Assembly (NCBI RefSeq): GCF_018361265.1
Contig: NZ_JAFLNH010000001.1
Location: 1,364,001-1,428,000 of the forward strand
Direction of reading: 5' to 3'
Source of the DNA: Mycobacterium sp. SM1
GTDB taxonomy: Bacteria; Actinomycetota; Actinomycetes; Mycobacteriales; Mycobacteriaceae
DNA length: 64,000 bases
The notes under the pieces were generated by a model that saw only the letters and a list, made by a program, of their open reading frames with translations, did not search any database and was not told where the DNA came from. Every line of letters starts with the position of its first letter. The stretch's first letter is position 1. Below are positions 53,285-62,163 of this stretch, one piece after another. The translations under genes and the position numbers were made by a program.

Positions 53285-53767
53285 GAGAGACCAGCCTAAC
53301 CGCCCCCAGCCCCGCCGGGCAGCACCCACCGCCATCGGGACACGCCCACGGGGAACGCGCCCTGGCTACCTGAAACTACCGAAAGGTATCCACAATTTCC
53401 ACAGGTTTATCCACAGGTAACGGAGGGCGCGGATGCTTCTTTGACACCGTTCAGTAGGCCTAACTCCACTGGTGTTGTGGACAACGTATGTCGACGGTCA
53501 AGCCTTGTCGCCACAATTGGCCAGTTGCCGAGCGAATTCCATTGGCCCGCTAACCAGTCCGTTGAGCCCGGGCGGTAAGCTGCGGCGCCGCGGCTGCGCC
53601 CGCGCCCGGCCCAGCGCCTCGACGGTCACCGCGAAATGCCGGTTCCGCGCGGGTATCACTCTAGGTTTTCAAGCGTTACCCCAGACGCTATGATCGACGA
53701 CCACCGGTGTTGGTTGTGATTCTTCTCACTGGGGGACACAGTTGAACGTGCAGGTCGAGGTCGTTTG
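53285..53767. other. Intergenic region with DnaA-box-like cluster
   Basis: About 480 bp without a gene between the DUF4328 gene and the small membrane protein. Its first 200 bp are AT-richer than the surroundings and hold four DnaA-box-like 9-mers (listed separately). The rest should hold the promoter of the small membrane protein gene. I see no tRNA or other RNA gene. Confidence 0.6.
53386..53484 (+). promoter_or_regulatory. Cluster of four DnaA-box-like 9-mers
   Basis: GTATCCACA at 53386, ATTTCCACA at 53395, TTATCCACA at 53407 (the perfect E. coli-type box) and, on the other strand, TTGTCCACA at 53476-53484, the mycobacterial consensus as I recall it. Four such words in 100 bp of a GC-rich genome is unlikely by chance. 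In M. tuberculosis the neighbouring genes are about 90 kb from oriC. Confidence 0.6.
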
Positions 53768-53926
53768 ATGGCCACGCAACCGATGGGACCGCGATCGCCG
53801 GCGTCAGCCTCGTATTGGTACTCCGGCCCGCCGCCGTACAACCGCGCCTACCTGCTCGCCGGTTTACGCGCCGGGCTGATCGCCCTGGTGCTGCTGGCTA
53901 TCCTGGCCGCCGTCGTTTTGCTCTGA
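53768..53926 (+). CDS. Small single-span membrane protein
   Basis: A 52-residue protein starting ATG at 53768. The N-terminal half is Pro/Tyr/Ser-rich (SASYWYSGPPPYNRAYL) and the C-terminal half is a single hydrophobic helix (AGLIALVLLAILAAVVLL) ending at the stop. The combination of a clear helix and aromatic-Pro tail argues for a real membrane peptide. It lies upstream of sodA on the same strand. Function unknown. Confidence 0.6.
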   Translation: MATQPMGPRSPASASYWYSGPPPYNRAYLLAGLRAGLIALVLLAILAAVVLL

Positions 53927-54071
53927 GCCCGCCGAAGCGCGTCGGCATCGCGATGTGTCCTTGCGGTGTGCGCGGTCATGGAGCACTGTTGTGGGGTAAC
54001 GCCGCGATGCGGCGCGAGCCTTGCGAGTAGAGCGTAAGAAGTAGATCCCCAACGATCAAGGAAGGAATCCC

Positions 54072-54695
54072 GTGGCTGTCTACACTTTGCCCGATCTCGA
54101 CTGGGACTACGGAGCACTGGAGCCGCATATTTCGGGCCAAATCAACGAGCTTCACCACACCAAACACCACGCCGGCTATGTCAAGGGCGCCAACGACGCT
54201 CTCGCCAAACTCGAGGAAGCCCGCGCCAACGACGACCACTCGGCGATTCTGCAGAACGAGAAAAGCCTGGCGTTCAACCTGGGCGGGCACGTCAACCACA
54301 CCCTGTGGTGGAAAAACCTGTCCCCTGATGGCGGTGACAAACCCACCGGCGAGCTCGCCGCCGCCATCGACGAGGCGTTCGGGTCGTTCGACAAGTTCCG
54401 CGCCCAGTTCACTGCGGCCGCCACCACCGTGCAGGGGTCGGGCTGGGCGGCGCTCGGCTACGACAGCCTCGCCGGCAAGCTGCTGGTATTCCAGGTCTAT
54501 GACCACCAGTCCAACTTCCCGCTGGGCATCGTGCCGCTGCTGTTGCTTGATATGTGGGAGCACGCCTTCTACCTGCAGTACAAGAACGTCAAGGCCGACT
54601 TCGCCAAGGCGTTCTGGAACGTCGTGAACTGGGCGGACGTCCAGGCGCGCTATGCGGGTGCCACCGCGAAGGCCAAGGGGTTGATCGCCGGCTGA
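54072..54695 (+). CDS. sodA: Iron/manganese superoxide dismutase
   Basis: A 207-residue SOD that converts superoxide to hydrogen peroxide and oxygen. Metal ligands are His28, His76, Asp160 and His164 ([10 protein letters not shown]). His145 in [10 protein letters not shown] matches the iron-preferring M. tuberculosis enzyme rather than Mn-type variants, so iron use is likely. There is no signal peptide; mycobacterial SodA is exported without one. The start is GTG 54072 with AAGGAA upstream. A strong hairpin follows. Confidence 0.96.
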   Translation: MAVYTLPDLDWDYGALEPHISGQINELHHTKHHAGYVKGANDALAKLEEARANDDHSAILQNEKSLAFNLGGHVNHTLWWKNLSPDGGDKPTGELAAAIDEAFGSFDKFRAQFTAAATTVQGSGWAALGYDSLAGKLLVFQVYDHQSNFPLGIVPLLLLDMWEHAFYLQYKNVKADFAKAFWNVVNWADVQARYAGATAKAKGLIAG

Positions 54696-54721
54696 GCAAC
54701 CAGAGCTAACGCACCTGGCTG

Positions 54722-54752
54722 GGGGTGTCACGCGCGAGGCGCGTGACACCCC
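54722..54752 (+). terminator. sodA transcription terminator hairpin
   Basis: A perfect 14-bp stem with a 3-nt loop: GGGGTGTCACGCGC, GAG, GCGCGTGACACCCC. It begins 27 bp after the sodA stop. No T-run follows, as is common in mycobacteria. Confidence 0.85.
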
Positions 54753-54887
54753 GCTCGTTGGCGGCGCCCACCGCGCCGTGCCGGCTTGCGCCACCGCACC
54801 AACACGCGCATGCTGGTCTCGTCTGATACACACACCGGCGTGTCAATCCGAATCGAGGTATCCGGGAGCGCAAAGAGGGAGCGCGAA

Positions 54888-55421
54888 ATGGAAACTGGGT
54901 CAGGCCGGGCTGTCGAAGTCACCCCATTCCATTCCCACGGCACCTTGAAGGGATTCGTGATTTCTGGGCGTTGGCCCGACACGACCAAGGAGTGGGCGCA
55001 GCTGCTGAGGGTTGCCGTCTGGGTCGCATCGCTACCGGGATTGCTCTCCACCACAACGGTATTCGGCGCTCGTGAGGAGTTGCCGGACGAGCCCGCGCCC
55101 GGGACGGTGGGTTTGGTGCTTGCCGAAGGCACGGTCGTTGGTGAGTCCGCTATTCCGCCAGGGTATTTCGCAGACCACCAGCCGCCGGCGCTGCTGATGC
55201 TGCACCCGCCCTCTGAAACCACGCCGTCGCTGCCGGAATGCACCGGGGCGGCGTCGGGTTGTGTGCTGCTGCCAGGACTTCCGCATCTGGGGCTGGAGCA
55301 CCGTGCGGCCTGGGTCGAAGCGGAGGCAGACGGCACCGTTACCTCTATGGTAAGCCGGGTTGGCGTTGACCCGATCAGCCATCCGGACACCGCGATTCTG
55401 GCGATGCTGCTCGCGGCCTAA
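54888..55421 (+). CDS. Conserved mycobacterial protein (Rv3847 type)
   Basis: A 177-residue cytoplasmic protein of unknown function. The ATG at 54888 gives METGSGRAVEVTPFHSHGTL, as in other mycobacteria, with an AGAGGGA site 11 nt upstream; the longer frame from 54786 is not needed. No catalytic motif is apparent. The family is restricted to mycobacteria and close relatives as far as I recall, and always sits next to sodA. Confidence 0.85.
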   Translation: METGSGRAVEVTPFHSHGTLKGFVISGRWPDTTKEWAQLLRVAVWVASLPGLLSTTTVFGAREELPDEPAPGTVGLVLAEGTVVGESAIPPGYFADHQPPALLMLHPPSETTPSLPECTGAASGCVLLPGLPHLGLEHRAAWVEAEADGTVTSMVSRVGVDPISHPDTAILAMLLAA

Positions 55422-56045
55422 CCGAAGCCAATCGAAGCCAGGCGGCCCGTCAACGGCCAGCCAGCCGATCGACGGTCGCGGCCATTTCCGAATTTCGCCG
55501 ACTCTCAATCGCAGCGTGTGGCAGGCTGCCCGGCGCACGGCCCGGCCGGCGGTAAACGCGGGCCGGGCGGACGCGCGTTGCTGAAGCCCAGGGAAAGCAT
55601 CCCGCTGGCGCGGCTGTTTCTCGCCACCGCCCCCGGCCGGTCAGCGTCACGGCGGCCGGCCGCCAACCCTCGCGTGGGCATCCGGCGGCGGCACCCAGAA
55701 TCCACAGCAAACCAGATTGTGGGCCTGTTGCCCACGTCGGCTCGTTGCCCGGAGCCCCCCGGGTGCGGCCGGCGGCTCCGGCCAGACCGTGTCAGGCAAG
55801 CATGTGACGAGGAACCACGATCCGCTCCACCGGCCGCATTTTGGGTATTTGACTCCAAATGCACGTAGTTCGTGGACGCGCCAGCGGGCCCGGGCGACGC
55901 TTTCGCCAGGGTTGTCGCGAGGCGTCGGCTCCCGGGAACCGGTTTCTTCAGGTTTGCACTTGGTTGTCAAGACAACTGTCGCTACCATGATCAGCAAATA
56001 CGCGCAGGCAGCTACCCGCTCTTCCAACCTGTGGAGGTCATATCG
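55422..56045. other. Long intergenic region upstream of espR
   Basis: About 620 bp without a convincing gene, in the place of Rv3848 in M. tuberculosis. Several open frames on both strands overlap one another and show no domain. A perfect 6-bp inverted repeat (GTTGTC-AA-GACAAC) lies at 55963-55976, 70 bp before the espR start. In M. tuberculosis EspR binds upstream of its own gene, so part of this region is likely regulatory. Confidence 0.5.
55963..55976. promoter_or_regulatory. Inverted repeat upstream of espR
   Basis: The 14 bases GTTGTCAAGACAAC form two 6-bp arms separated by AA, about 70 bp upstream of espR. This is a candidate operator or promoter element; it does not match a binding site I recognise. 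Confidence 0.35.
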
Positions 56046-56444
56046 ATGAGCACGACATTCGCCGCCCGCCTGAACCGCCTGTTCGACACGGTGTACCCGC
56101 CGGGACGGGGGCCGCACACCTCCGCCGAGGTGATCGCCGCGCTCAAGGCGGAGGGTATTACGATGTCGGCTCCCTACCTGTCGCAGCTGCGCTCGGGCAA
56201 CCGCACGAACCCGTCGGCGGCCACGATGGCCGCCTTGGCGAACTTCTTTCGCATCAAGCCGGCTTATTTCACCGACGACGAATACTACGAAAAGCTCGAC
56301 AAGGAGCTGTCGTGGCTGGCCCTGATGCGCGACGAGGGTGTTCGCCGCATTGCCTCGCGAATAGTTGGCTTGTCCTCGGAAGCCCAGCAAGACATTGTCG
56401 AAAGGGTTGAAGAGTTGCGCCGCAAAGAGCATTTAGACGATTGA
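56046..56444 (+). CDS. espR: Nucleoid-associated regulator EspR
   Basis: A 132-residue helix-turn-helix protein that acts as a nucleoid-associated regulator in M. tuberculosis, controlling espACD and many envelope genes. The N-terminal DNA-binding domain contains TMSAPYLSQLRSGNRTNPSA (helix-turn-helix, about residues 37-58), and a C-terminal helical domain (SWLALMRDEGVRRIASRIVG and on) mediates dimerisation. Length and sequence match the family nearly fully. The ATG at 56046 follows TGGAGG. Confidence 0.96.
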   Translation: MSTTFAARLNRLFDTVYPPGRGPHTSAEVIAALKAEGITMSAPYLSQLRSGNRTNPSAATMAALANFFRIKPAYFTDDEYYEKLDKELSWLALMRDEGVRRIASRIVGLSSEAQQDIVERVEELRRKEHLDD

Positions 56445-56631
56445 CTCGGCGACCGTGCGCTCTCGTGGGAACCCTGCCCGCCGGCCGCGCGGGCCAGCCG
56501 GGCATGAAACCCCGCGGTGTGATCCGTCCACCTGACCTGCCCCTCGGTGAGTGGTGCACGCCGATTAGGGTTGGCTTCGAATCGCGCACACCTAACGCCA
56601 CCGTCCACCAGACACCGGGAGGCCACCGCGG

Positions 56632-57288
56632 ATGGGCCTGTTTCGCACCCGAAAGAGCCGCGCCACGCGTCGCGCCGAAGCCCGGGCGCTTAAGGCCCGT
56701 GCCAAGCTGGAGGCCAGGCTGGCGGCGAAAAACGAGCGGCGCCGCATCAAGGCCGCCCAGCGTGCCGAGGCCAAGGCGCTCAAAGCGCAGCTGAAAGCCC
56801 AGCGCGACAGCGACCGGGCGGCGCTGAGGGCCGCTGAGGCCGAACTCAAGGCCGCGCGGGAGGGCAAATTGCTGTCACCGACACGTATCCGGCGGGCATT
56901 GACGGTGTCTCGTCTGCTTGCGCCGATCGTGGTGCCGGTGGCGTACCGGGCGGCCATGGCGGCCCGCGGGCTCATCGACCAGCATCGCGCCGATCGGCTC
57001 GGCGTTCCGCTGTCCCAGATCGGTCGATTCTCCGGGCATGGTGCCCGGTTGTCGGCGCGGGTTGCCGGCGCCGAGCAGGCGCTGCGGACGGTGCAAGACA
57101 GGAAGCCGAACGACGCCGAGACCGAACGGTTCGTGGCCGCCGTGCGGGAGCGGCTCACCGACCTGTCGGCGGCGATCGCCGCCGCGGAGAGTATGCCCGC
57201 TACCCGCCGGCGCGCCGCCCACTCCGCGATCTCCAAACAACTCGATGGCGTCGACGCCGACCTGATGGCCCGACTCGGGGTGGCCTGA
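56632..57288 (+). CDS. Conserved Lys/Arg/Ala-rich protein (Rv3850 type)
   Basis: A 218-residue mycobacterial protein of unknown function. The first ~85 residues are a highly charged helix, probably a coiled coil (RAEARALKARAKLEARLAAK). A short hydrophobic region follows (VSRLLAPIVVPVAYRAAM) and then a helical domain of about 100 residues. No enzyme motif is visible. It lies between espR and the CopC-like gene. Confidence 0.85.
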   Translation: MGLFRTRKSRATRRAEARALKARAKLEARLAAKNERRRIKAAQRAEAKALKAQLKAQRDSDRAALRAAEAELKAAREGKLLSPTRIRRALTVSRLLAPIVVPVAYRAAMAARGLIDQHRADRLGVPLSQIGRFSGHGARLSARVAGAEQALRTVQDRKPNDAETERFVAAVRERLTDLSAAIAAAESMPATRRRAAHSAISKQLDGVDADLMARLGVA

Positions 57289-57349
57289 GCACTGTGGAAC
57301 ATGCTCCGCCAGCCAGCCCGCCGCCTCGGCCCGACGCCGGGCGCCGCGC

Positions 57350-57850
57350 ATGAAAACCCGGGTGAGCCTGGCGGCGGTGGGTCTGTTTTTGATCGCGTTG
57401 ACGGTGGCCGGCATGCCGGTCGCCGTGGCCCACGCCACCCGGATTTCCGCTGATCCTCCCGAGAACGCCACGCTGACCGCCGGTCCGGCACGGGTCAGCG
57501 CGACATTCAATGAGCAGTTGCAAACCACGTTTGCGGCCATGACGGTCGTCGGACCCGACGGCAACGTGTGGTCCACCGGCGAGCCGCACGTGCAGGGCGC
57601 CACCGTCAGTGTCGGCGTTCGGCCGCTCGGCCCGGTCGGCACCTACACCGTGAACTACCGGGTGGCGTCGGCCGACGGGCACGTGGTGTCGGGGTCGTGG
57701 TCATTCCGGCTTACCGTGCCCGGCTCCGGTCCACCCGGACCCCCGGCCGCCGGCGCCGATACCCGCGAGCCGCTGCCCCTCTGGCTGGTCATGGCCGGCG
57801 CCCTGGTGGCCGTCGGCGCGGGGGCATTGTGGGCCGCACGGCGCCGGTAG
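57350..57850 (+). CDS. CopC-like copper-resistance domain protein
   Basis: A 166-residue exported protein. The signal peptide (VSLAAVGLFLIALTVAGMPV) is cleaved before AHATRISADPPENATL, so the mature protein starts near Ala-His, the CopC copper-binding arrangement. The CopC fold continues to HVVSGSWSFRLTV (second His). A Pro-rich linker leads to a single C-terminal membrane helix (LWLVMAGALVAVGAGALWAA). No CopD follows. It lies between Rv3850-type and hns-like genes. Confidence 0.88.
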   Translation: MKTRVSLAAVGLFLIALTVAGMPVAVAHATRISADPPENATLTAGPARVSATFNEQLQTTFAAMTVVGPDGNVWSTGEPHVQGATVSVGVRPLGPVGTYTVNYRVASADGHVVSGSWSFRLTVPGSGPPGPPAAGADTREPLPLWLVMAGALVAVGAGALWAARRR

Positions 57851-57957
57851 GCCCCCGACGGCAGCGGACGGCGCGGCGGGCCGTGCTGGCATGATAGGTG
57901 TCGATCGCTGGTGTTCGCGCCTGGGTACGCGACGAGAAGCTGCAAAGGAGCACCCGC

Positions 57958-58488
57958 ATGGCAGACCCGCAGGATCAATCCGACAGCAAACCCGACGCGG
58001 CACCACCGCCACGCCCGGACGAGGCCACGACACCGGAGGAGGCGCCACGGCAACCGGTGAAGAGGCCACCGGCGAAAAAGCAGACGGCCAAGGCCGTGAA
58101 GGCCACCAAGGCCGTCAAGGCCGCAAAACCCAGCAAGGCCGCCAAGAAGGCTCAGCAAGCACCGGCGAAAAAAGCCCCGAGCGCAGCGGCGAAGATGGCG
58201 CCGGCGGTAAAGCCACCGGCTCAGCTGGCTCCTCCCGGCAAGGAGGCCGGGCGCGACGCCGAATCCCCCGCCCCGCCGGCCCGGCCCGCGACCGCTAACC
58301 AGCTGAGCGCCGGGGCAACGACACCAGCCGCTCCCGCGACGTCTTACGTACCGGCGCCCGAGACCCCGGTTTCCCCCGGCGCGGCGCTGCGCTCGGCCAA
58401 CCGCTTCCCCGTTTCGATGGCGGTGGCCATCGCCATCAGCGTGCTGGCGTTGCTGCTGGTGCGCCGCCTGTGCCGGCGCTTCACCTAG
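57958..58488 (+). CDS. hns: H-NS-like Lys/Ala/Pro-rich membrane-linked protein
   Basis: A 176-residue protein equivalent to the Rv3852 H-NS-like protein. The N-terminal two-thirds are Lys-, Ala- and Pro-rich with PAKK/AAKKA-type repeats (KAVKATKAVKAAKPSKAAKK). A single hydrophobic segment near the end (MAVAIAISVLALLLVRRLCR) would anchor it in the membrane. The ATG at 57958 follows AAAGGAG. The repeat region is longer than in M. tuberculosis (134 residues). It may tether DNA to the membrane, but that role is disputed. Confidence 0.85.
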   Translation: MADPQDQSDSKPDAAPPPRPDEATTPEEAPRQPVKRPPAKKQTAKAVKATKAVKAAKPSKAAKKAQQAPAKKAPSAAAKMAPAVKPPAQLAPPGKEAGRDAESPAPPARPATANQLSAGATTPAAPATSYVPAPETPVSPGAALRSANRFPVSMAVAIAISVLALLLVRRLCRRFT

Positions 58489-58504
58489 ACGGTGACGCAG
58501 CCCG

Positions 58505-59008
58505 GTGACGCACCCGACACGCTTTCGGTCGACCGCTGACCTCGCCGACGCGATCGGCCCCGGAATCCGCAGTTGTGACCTGCAATTCCATCAGTTCGGG
58601 GGCCGCGCGCAATTCGCCGGACCGATCAGCACGGTGCGCTGCCTGCAGGACAACGCGCTGGTGAGATCCGCGCTTTCCGAGCCCGGCCGGGGCCGGGTGC
58701 TGGTGATCGACGGCGCCGGTTCCCTGCGCACCGCGCTGGTCGGCGACGTGCTGGCCGAGTTGGGGCGGGCGAACGGCTGGGCCGGGCTGATTGTGCACGG
58801 GGCGGTGCGAGACGCCGCCACGCTGCGCACTATCGACATCGGCGTTAAGGCGCTAGGCACCAATCCCCGTAAAAGCGCGAAAACCGGCGCCGGTGAGCGC
58901 GACACCGCGGTCCGTTTCGGGGGTGTGACATTCACGCCCGGCGATGTCGCCTACAGCGACGACGACGGCATCGTCGTCGTCGCTGCTCCCGGCGCCGGAA
59001 TTGGTTAG
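58505..59008 (+). CDS. rraA: RraA-like protein (regulator of RNase E activity, formerly MenG)
   Basis: A 167-residue RraA-family protein, annotated menG in older mycobacterial genomes. RraA-type proteins bind RNase E and lower its activity; others act as aldolases. The segments [32 protein letters not shown] and [20 protein letters not shown] are the family core. The GTG at 58505 is the start. It is convergent with ethA, 58 bp away, and follows hns by 16 bp. Confidence 0.93.
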   Translation: MTHPTRFRSTADLADAIGPGIRSCDLQFHQFGGRAQFAGPISTVRCLQDNALVRSALSEPGRGRVLVIDGAGSLRTALVGDVLAELGRANGWAGLIVHGAVRDAATLRTIDIGVKALGTNPRKSAKTGAGERDTAVRFGGVTFTPGDVAYSDDDGIVVVAAPGAGIG

Positions 59009-59066
59009 CGTCCGCGCTTCCCTTCGCCCGCCCGCGGGAGCCCATCCTCGCCGAGACCGCCCAGAG

Positions 59067-60533
59067 TTAAATCAGCGCTGCCACAGGGTGTTTGGTGAAT
59101 CGCAGGCCCTCGTCGGCCACCTTGCCACGCCGGATCAGCCGCAAGTCAAGCAGGTAGTTCTGGTTCAGCCGCCACGGGGCGCGCGAACCCTGCTTGGGCA
59201 GCTGGTCAAGCGAACGCAGCACATAGCCGGGGGTGAACTCCATAAACGGCCGCTCATCGACGCCCGGGCCGGGACGCTCCGGCACTACGGTGTCAAAACC
59301 GTTGGCGTCCATGTAATTCAGCAGACGACACACAAACTCTGACACCAGATCCGCTTTCAGGGTCCAGGACGCGTTGGTGTAGCCGACCGTGTAGGCCATG
59401 TTCGGCAGCCCGGAGAGCATCATGCCCTTATAGGCCATTGTCCGGGTCAAGTCCACGGCTTGGCCGTCGACGGTCACGGCTGCTCCGCCGAAGAGCTGCA
59501 GATTTAATCCCGTTGCGGTGACGATGATGTCGGCGCTCAGCTCACGACCCGAGGCGAGGCGGATGCCGGCGGGAGTGAAGCGCTCGATGGTGTCGGTGAC
59601 CACCTCGGTCTGCCCCCGCCGGATGGTGCGGAACAGATCCCCGTTGGGCGCCAGGCACAGCCGCTGATCCCACGGGTTGTAGCGCGGGCCGAAGTGCGTC
59701 TCCACGTCATACCCCGGGGGCAGTTGGCGTTTGACCAGATCCATCAAAATCTTGCGCATCCGTTGCGGCAGCTTCCGGCACGCCTGATACAGCAGCAATT
59801 GGCGCAGCACGTTCTTCCATCGGATGGCGGTGTAGGCCCAGGTCTCGGGCAGCCAGTTGAACAAGCTCGCCCACGGCTCGCGGTCCGGTTGGGAGACGAC
59901 ATAAGTCGGCGAGCGCTGCAGCATCGTGACGTGCCGGGCGCCGGAGTCCGCCAGCGCCGGCACCAAGGTGACGGCGGTTGCGCCGCTGCCGATCACGACG
60001 ATGTCCTTGCCGGCATAGTCGAGATCCTCGGGCCAGTGCTGGGGGTGGATGATCGGGCCGGTGAAGTCCTCCGCCCCGGCGAACTCGGGCGCGTAGCCCC
60101 GCTCGTAGTTGTAGTACCCGCTGCACAAGAAAAGAAAGCTGCAGGTGATGCGGTGTTCTGCGCCGTGGGCATCGATGTGCACCGTCCAGCGGTTCTGCGC
60201 ACTCGACCAGTCGGCGCGAGTCACCGTGTGGTTGAAGCGAATGTTCTTGTCGATGCCATACCTGGCAGCGGTGCCGTTGACGTACTCGAGGATCGGCTTT
60301 CCCTCGGCGATCGACTGCTGGCCGGTCCACGGCCGAAAGCGAAAGCCCAGCGTGTACATGTCCGAGTCCGACCGGATGCCCGGGTAGCGGAACAGGTCCC
60401 AGGTGCCGCCCATGCTCTCCCGCTTCTCCAGGATGGTGTAGCTCTTGGCGGGGCAGCGCTCTTGGAGATGCCAGGCCGCGCTGACACCGGAAATGCCGGC
60501 TCCCACGATGACGACGTCGCGGTGTTCGCTCAT
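59067..60533 (-). CDS. ethA: FAD-containing Baeyer-Villiger monooxygenase EthA
   Basis: A 488-residue flavin monooxygenase that activates the prodrug ethionamide in M. tuberculosis. The first Rossmann motif is VVIVGAGISGVSAAWHL and the second is IVVIGSGATAVTLVPAL. The Baeyer-Villiger-type fingerprint is around DFTGPIIHPQHWPEDLDYAGK. It is expressed under the divergent EthR repressor. The natural role is unclear but may involve envelope lipids. The reading frame is intact, so the gene looks functional. Confidence 0.96.
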   Translation of the reverse strand: MSEHRDVVIVGAGISGVSAAWHLQERCPAKSYTILEKRESMGGTWDLFRYPGIRSDSDMYTLGFRFRPWTGQQSIAEGKPILEYVNGTAARYGIDKNIRFNHTVTRADWSSAQNRWTVHIDAHGAEHRITCSFLFLCSGYYNYERGYAPEFAGAEDFTGPIIHPQHWPEDLDYAGKDIVVIGSGATAVTLVPALADSGARHVTMLQRSPTYVVSQPDREPWASLFNWLPETWAYTAIRWKNVLRQLLLYQACRKLPQRMRKILMDLVKRQLPPGYDVETHFGPRYNPWDQRLCLAPNGDLFRTIRRGQTEVVTDTIERFTPAGIRLASGRELSADIIVTATGLNLQLFGGAAVTVDGQAVDLTRTMAYKGMMLSGLPNMAYTVGYTNASWTLKADLVSEFVCRLLNYMDANGFDTVVPERPGPGVDERPFMEFTPGYVLRSLDQLPKQGSRAPWRLNQNYLLDLRLIRRGKVADEGLRFTKHPVAALI

Positions 60534-60547
60534 GACGCCTCACCGTA

Positions 60548-60595
60548 TCAACGTGGTGTCGAGTAAGTCAACATGGTGTCGGCGTTGTCAACACC
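60548..60595. promoter_or_regulatory. EthR operator in the ethA-ethR intergenic region
   Basis: Two direct repeats of TCAACRTGGTGTCG at 60548-60561 and 60568-60581 (20-bp period) are followed by GTTGTCAACACC, whose end inverts the GGTGT of the second repeat. The whole divergent gap is only 78 bp. EthR of M. tuberculosis binds cooperatively to such a tandem array as several dimers. Confidence 0.75.
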
Positions 60596-60611
60596 GGGTA
60601 CGCTCGCTCTC

Positions 60612-61274
60612 GTGAGCACTCCTCTCACCCACGCCCGCCCCGGCCGCGGTCGCCGCGGCGCCCGCCCCTCCGGGGATGATCGCGAAGGGGCGATTCTCGG
60701 CACCGCCGAACGCCTGCTCGAGGAGCGTCCGCTGGCCGAGATCTCGGTCGACGACTTGGCCAAAGGCGCCGGCATCTCCCGGCCGACGTTTTACTTTTAC
60801 TTCCCCTCCAAGGAGGCGGTGCTGCTGACGCTGCTGGATCGGGTGGTCACCGAGGCCGACGCGGCGCTGGCACGCTTGATCGCGAATCCCGCCGGGGACC
60901 CCGCGGCTCGGCACCGCAGTCGCGACACCATCTGGCGCACCGGCATCAACGTCTTTTTCCAAACGTTCGGAGCGCACAAAGGTGTCACCCGGGCCGGATG
61001 GGCCGCCCGGGACGCCAATGCTGAGGTCCGGCAGTTGTGGTCGACGTTCATGCAGAAATGGATCGCGCACACCGCGGCGGTCATCGAAGCCGAGCGGGCC
61101 CGCGGCGCCGCGCCGCACACCGTAGCGGCCGAGGAGCTGGCCACCGCGCTGAACCTGATGAACGAGCGGGCGTTGTTCGCGTCATTCGCCTGCGAACAAC
61201 CCTGCATACCGGAATCTCGGGTGCTGGACACGCTGGTGCACATCTGGGTCAGCAGCATCTACGGTGGCCCCTGA
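60612..61274 (+). CDS. ethR: TetR-family repressor EthR
   Basis: A 220-residue TetR repressor controlling ethA. The N-terminal DNA-binding domain has ISVDDLAKGAGISRPTFYFYFPSKEAVL. The C-terminal ligand pocket is rich in aromatics (VFFQTFGAHKGVTRAGWAAR, LWSTFMQKWIAHT). The GTG at 60612 (VSTPLTHARPGRGRRG) was chosen; the open frame from 60573 would place the operator inside the gene. It is divergent from ethA and shares its operator. Confidence 0.95.
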   Translation: MSTPLTHARPGRGRRGARPSGDDREGAILGTAERLLEERPLAEISVDDLAKGAGISRPTFYFYFPSKEAVLLTLLDRVVTEADAALARLIANPAGDPAARHRSRDTIWRTGINVFFQTFGAHKGVTRAGWAARDANAEVRQLWSTFMQKWIAHTAAVIEAERARGAAPHTVAAEELATALNLMNERALFASFACEQPCIPESRVLDTLVHIWVSSIYGGP

Positions 61275-61308
61275 TCAGGGCGTCGCTGCCTCGCGGTACC
61301 GTCCCCTC

Positions 61309-62163
61309 ATGCGATTCGCGTTCAAAACGTCTCCGCAGCACACCACCTGGGCCGACATGCTGGCCGTATGGAAGCGGGCCGACGACATCGAGCTCTTCGA
61401 GTCCGGGTGGACCTTCGATCACTTCTACCCGATATTCTCCGACCCCACCGGCCCCTGCCTGGAAGGCTGGACCACGCTGACCGCGCTCGCGCAAGCCACC
61501 ACCCGGCTGCGGCTGGGCACCTTGGTCACCGGCATTCACTATCGCCACCCCGCGGTGCTGGCCAACATGGCCGCCACCCTCGACATCATCTCCGGCGGCC
61601 GACTCGAACTGGGCATCGGCGCCGGCTGGAACGAGGAGGAGTCCGGCGCCTACGGTATCGAGCTGGGCAGCATCAAAGAGCGCATGGACCGCTTCGAGGA
61701 GGCCTGTCAGGTGCTCATCGGCCTGCTCAGCCGGGAGACAACGGACTTCGACGGCACCTACTACCGGCTCAAAGCCGCCCGCAACGAGCCCAAGGGCCCC
61801 CAGCGTCCACACCCGCCGATCTGTATCGGCGGCAGCGGCGAAAAACGCACGCTGCGGATCACCGCGCGTTATGCCCAACATTGGAACTTCCCCGGCGGGC
61901 CGCCGGAAGAGTTCGCGCGCAAGCGCGACGTCCTGGCCGCCCATTGCGCCGACATCGGCCGCGACCCGAAGGAGATCACCCTGTCGGCTCACCTGTTCCT
62001 GGGGCCGGAGCGCAATTACGGGCAGCTCATCGACGCCGCGGCCGCGCTGGCGGCCGAGGGGCTGGATCTGGGCATCGTCTACATCGCGCCCCCACACGAT
62101 CCGGCGGTGCTGGAACCACTAGCCGACGCGATCGCCGCTTCCGGGTTGGCTGATCGGCACTGA
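61309..62163 (+). CDS. Luciferase-like (LLM class) F420-dependent oxidoreductase
   Basis: A 284-residue luciferase-like monooxygenase-family protein that probably uses F420 rather than flavin. The barrel start MRFAFKTSPQHTTWADML, the conserved TTRLRLGTLVTGIHYRHPAVLANMAATLD, the GGRLELGIGAGWNEEE core and RPHPPICIGGSGEKRTLR are typical. The substrate is unknown. The ATG at 61309 gives the natural N-terminus. It follows ethR by 34 bp on the same strand; M. tuberculosis has different genes at this position. Confidence 0.9.
   Translation: MRFAFKTSPQHTTWADMLAVWKRADDIELFESGWTFDHFYPIFSDPTGPCLEGWTTLTALAQATTRLRLGTLVTGIHYRHPAVLANMAATLDIISGGRLELGIGAGWNEEESGAYGIELGSIKERMDRFEEACQVLIGLLSRETTDFDGTYYRLKAARNEPKGPQRPHPPICIGGSGEKRTLRITARYAQHWNFPGGPPEEFARKRDVLAAHCADIGRDPKEITLSAHLFLGPERNYGQLIDAAAALAAEGLDLGIVYIAPPHDPAVLEPLADAIAASGLADRH

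Noticed and set aside
55505..56432. Several open frames in the espR upstream region as an Rv3848 equivalent
   Set aside because: None shows the membrane segments expected, and they overlap each other or espR on the other strand.
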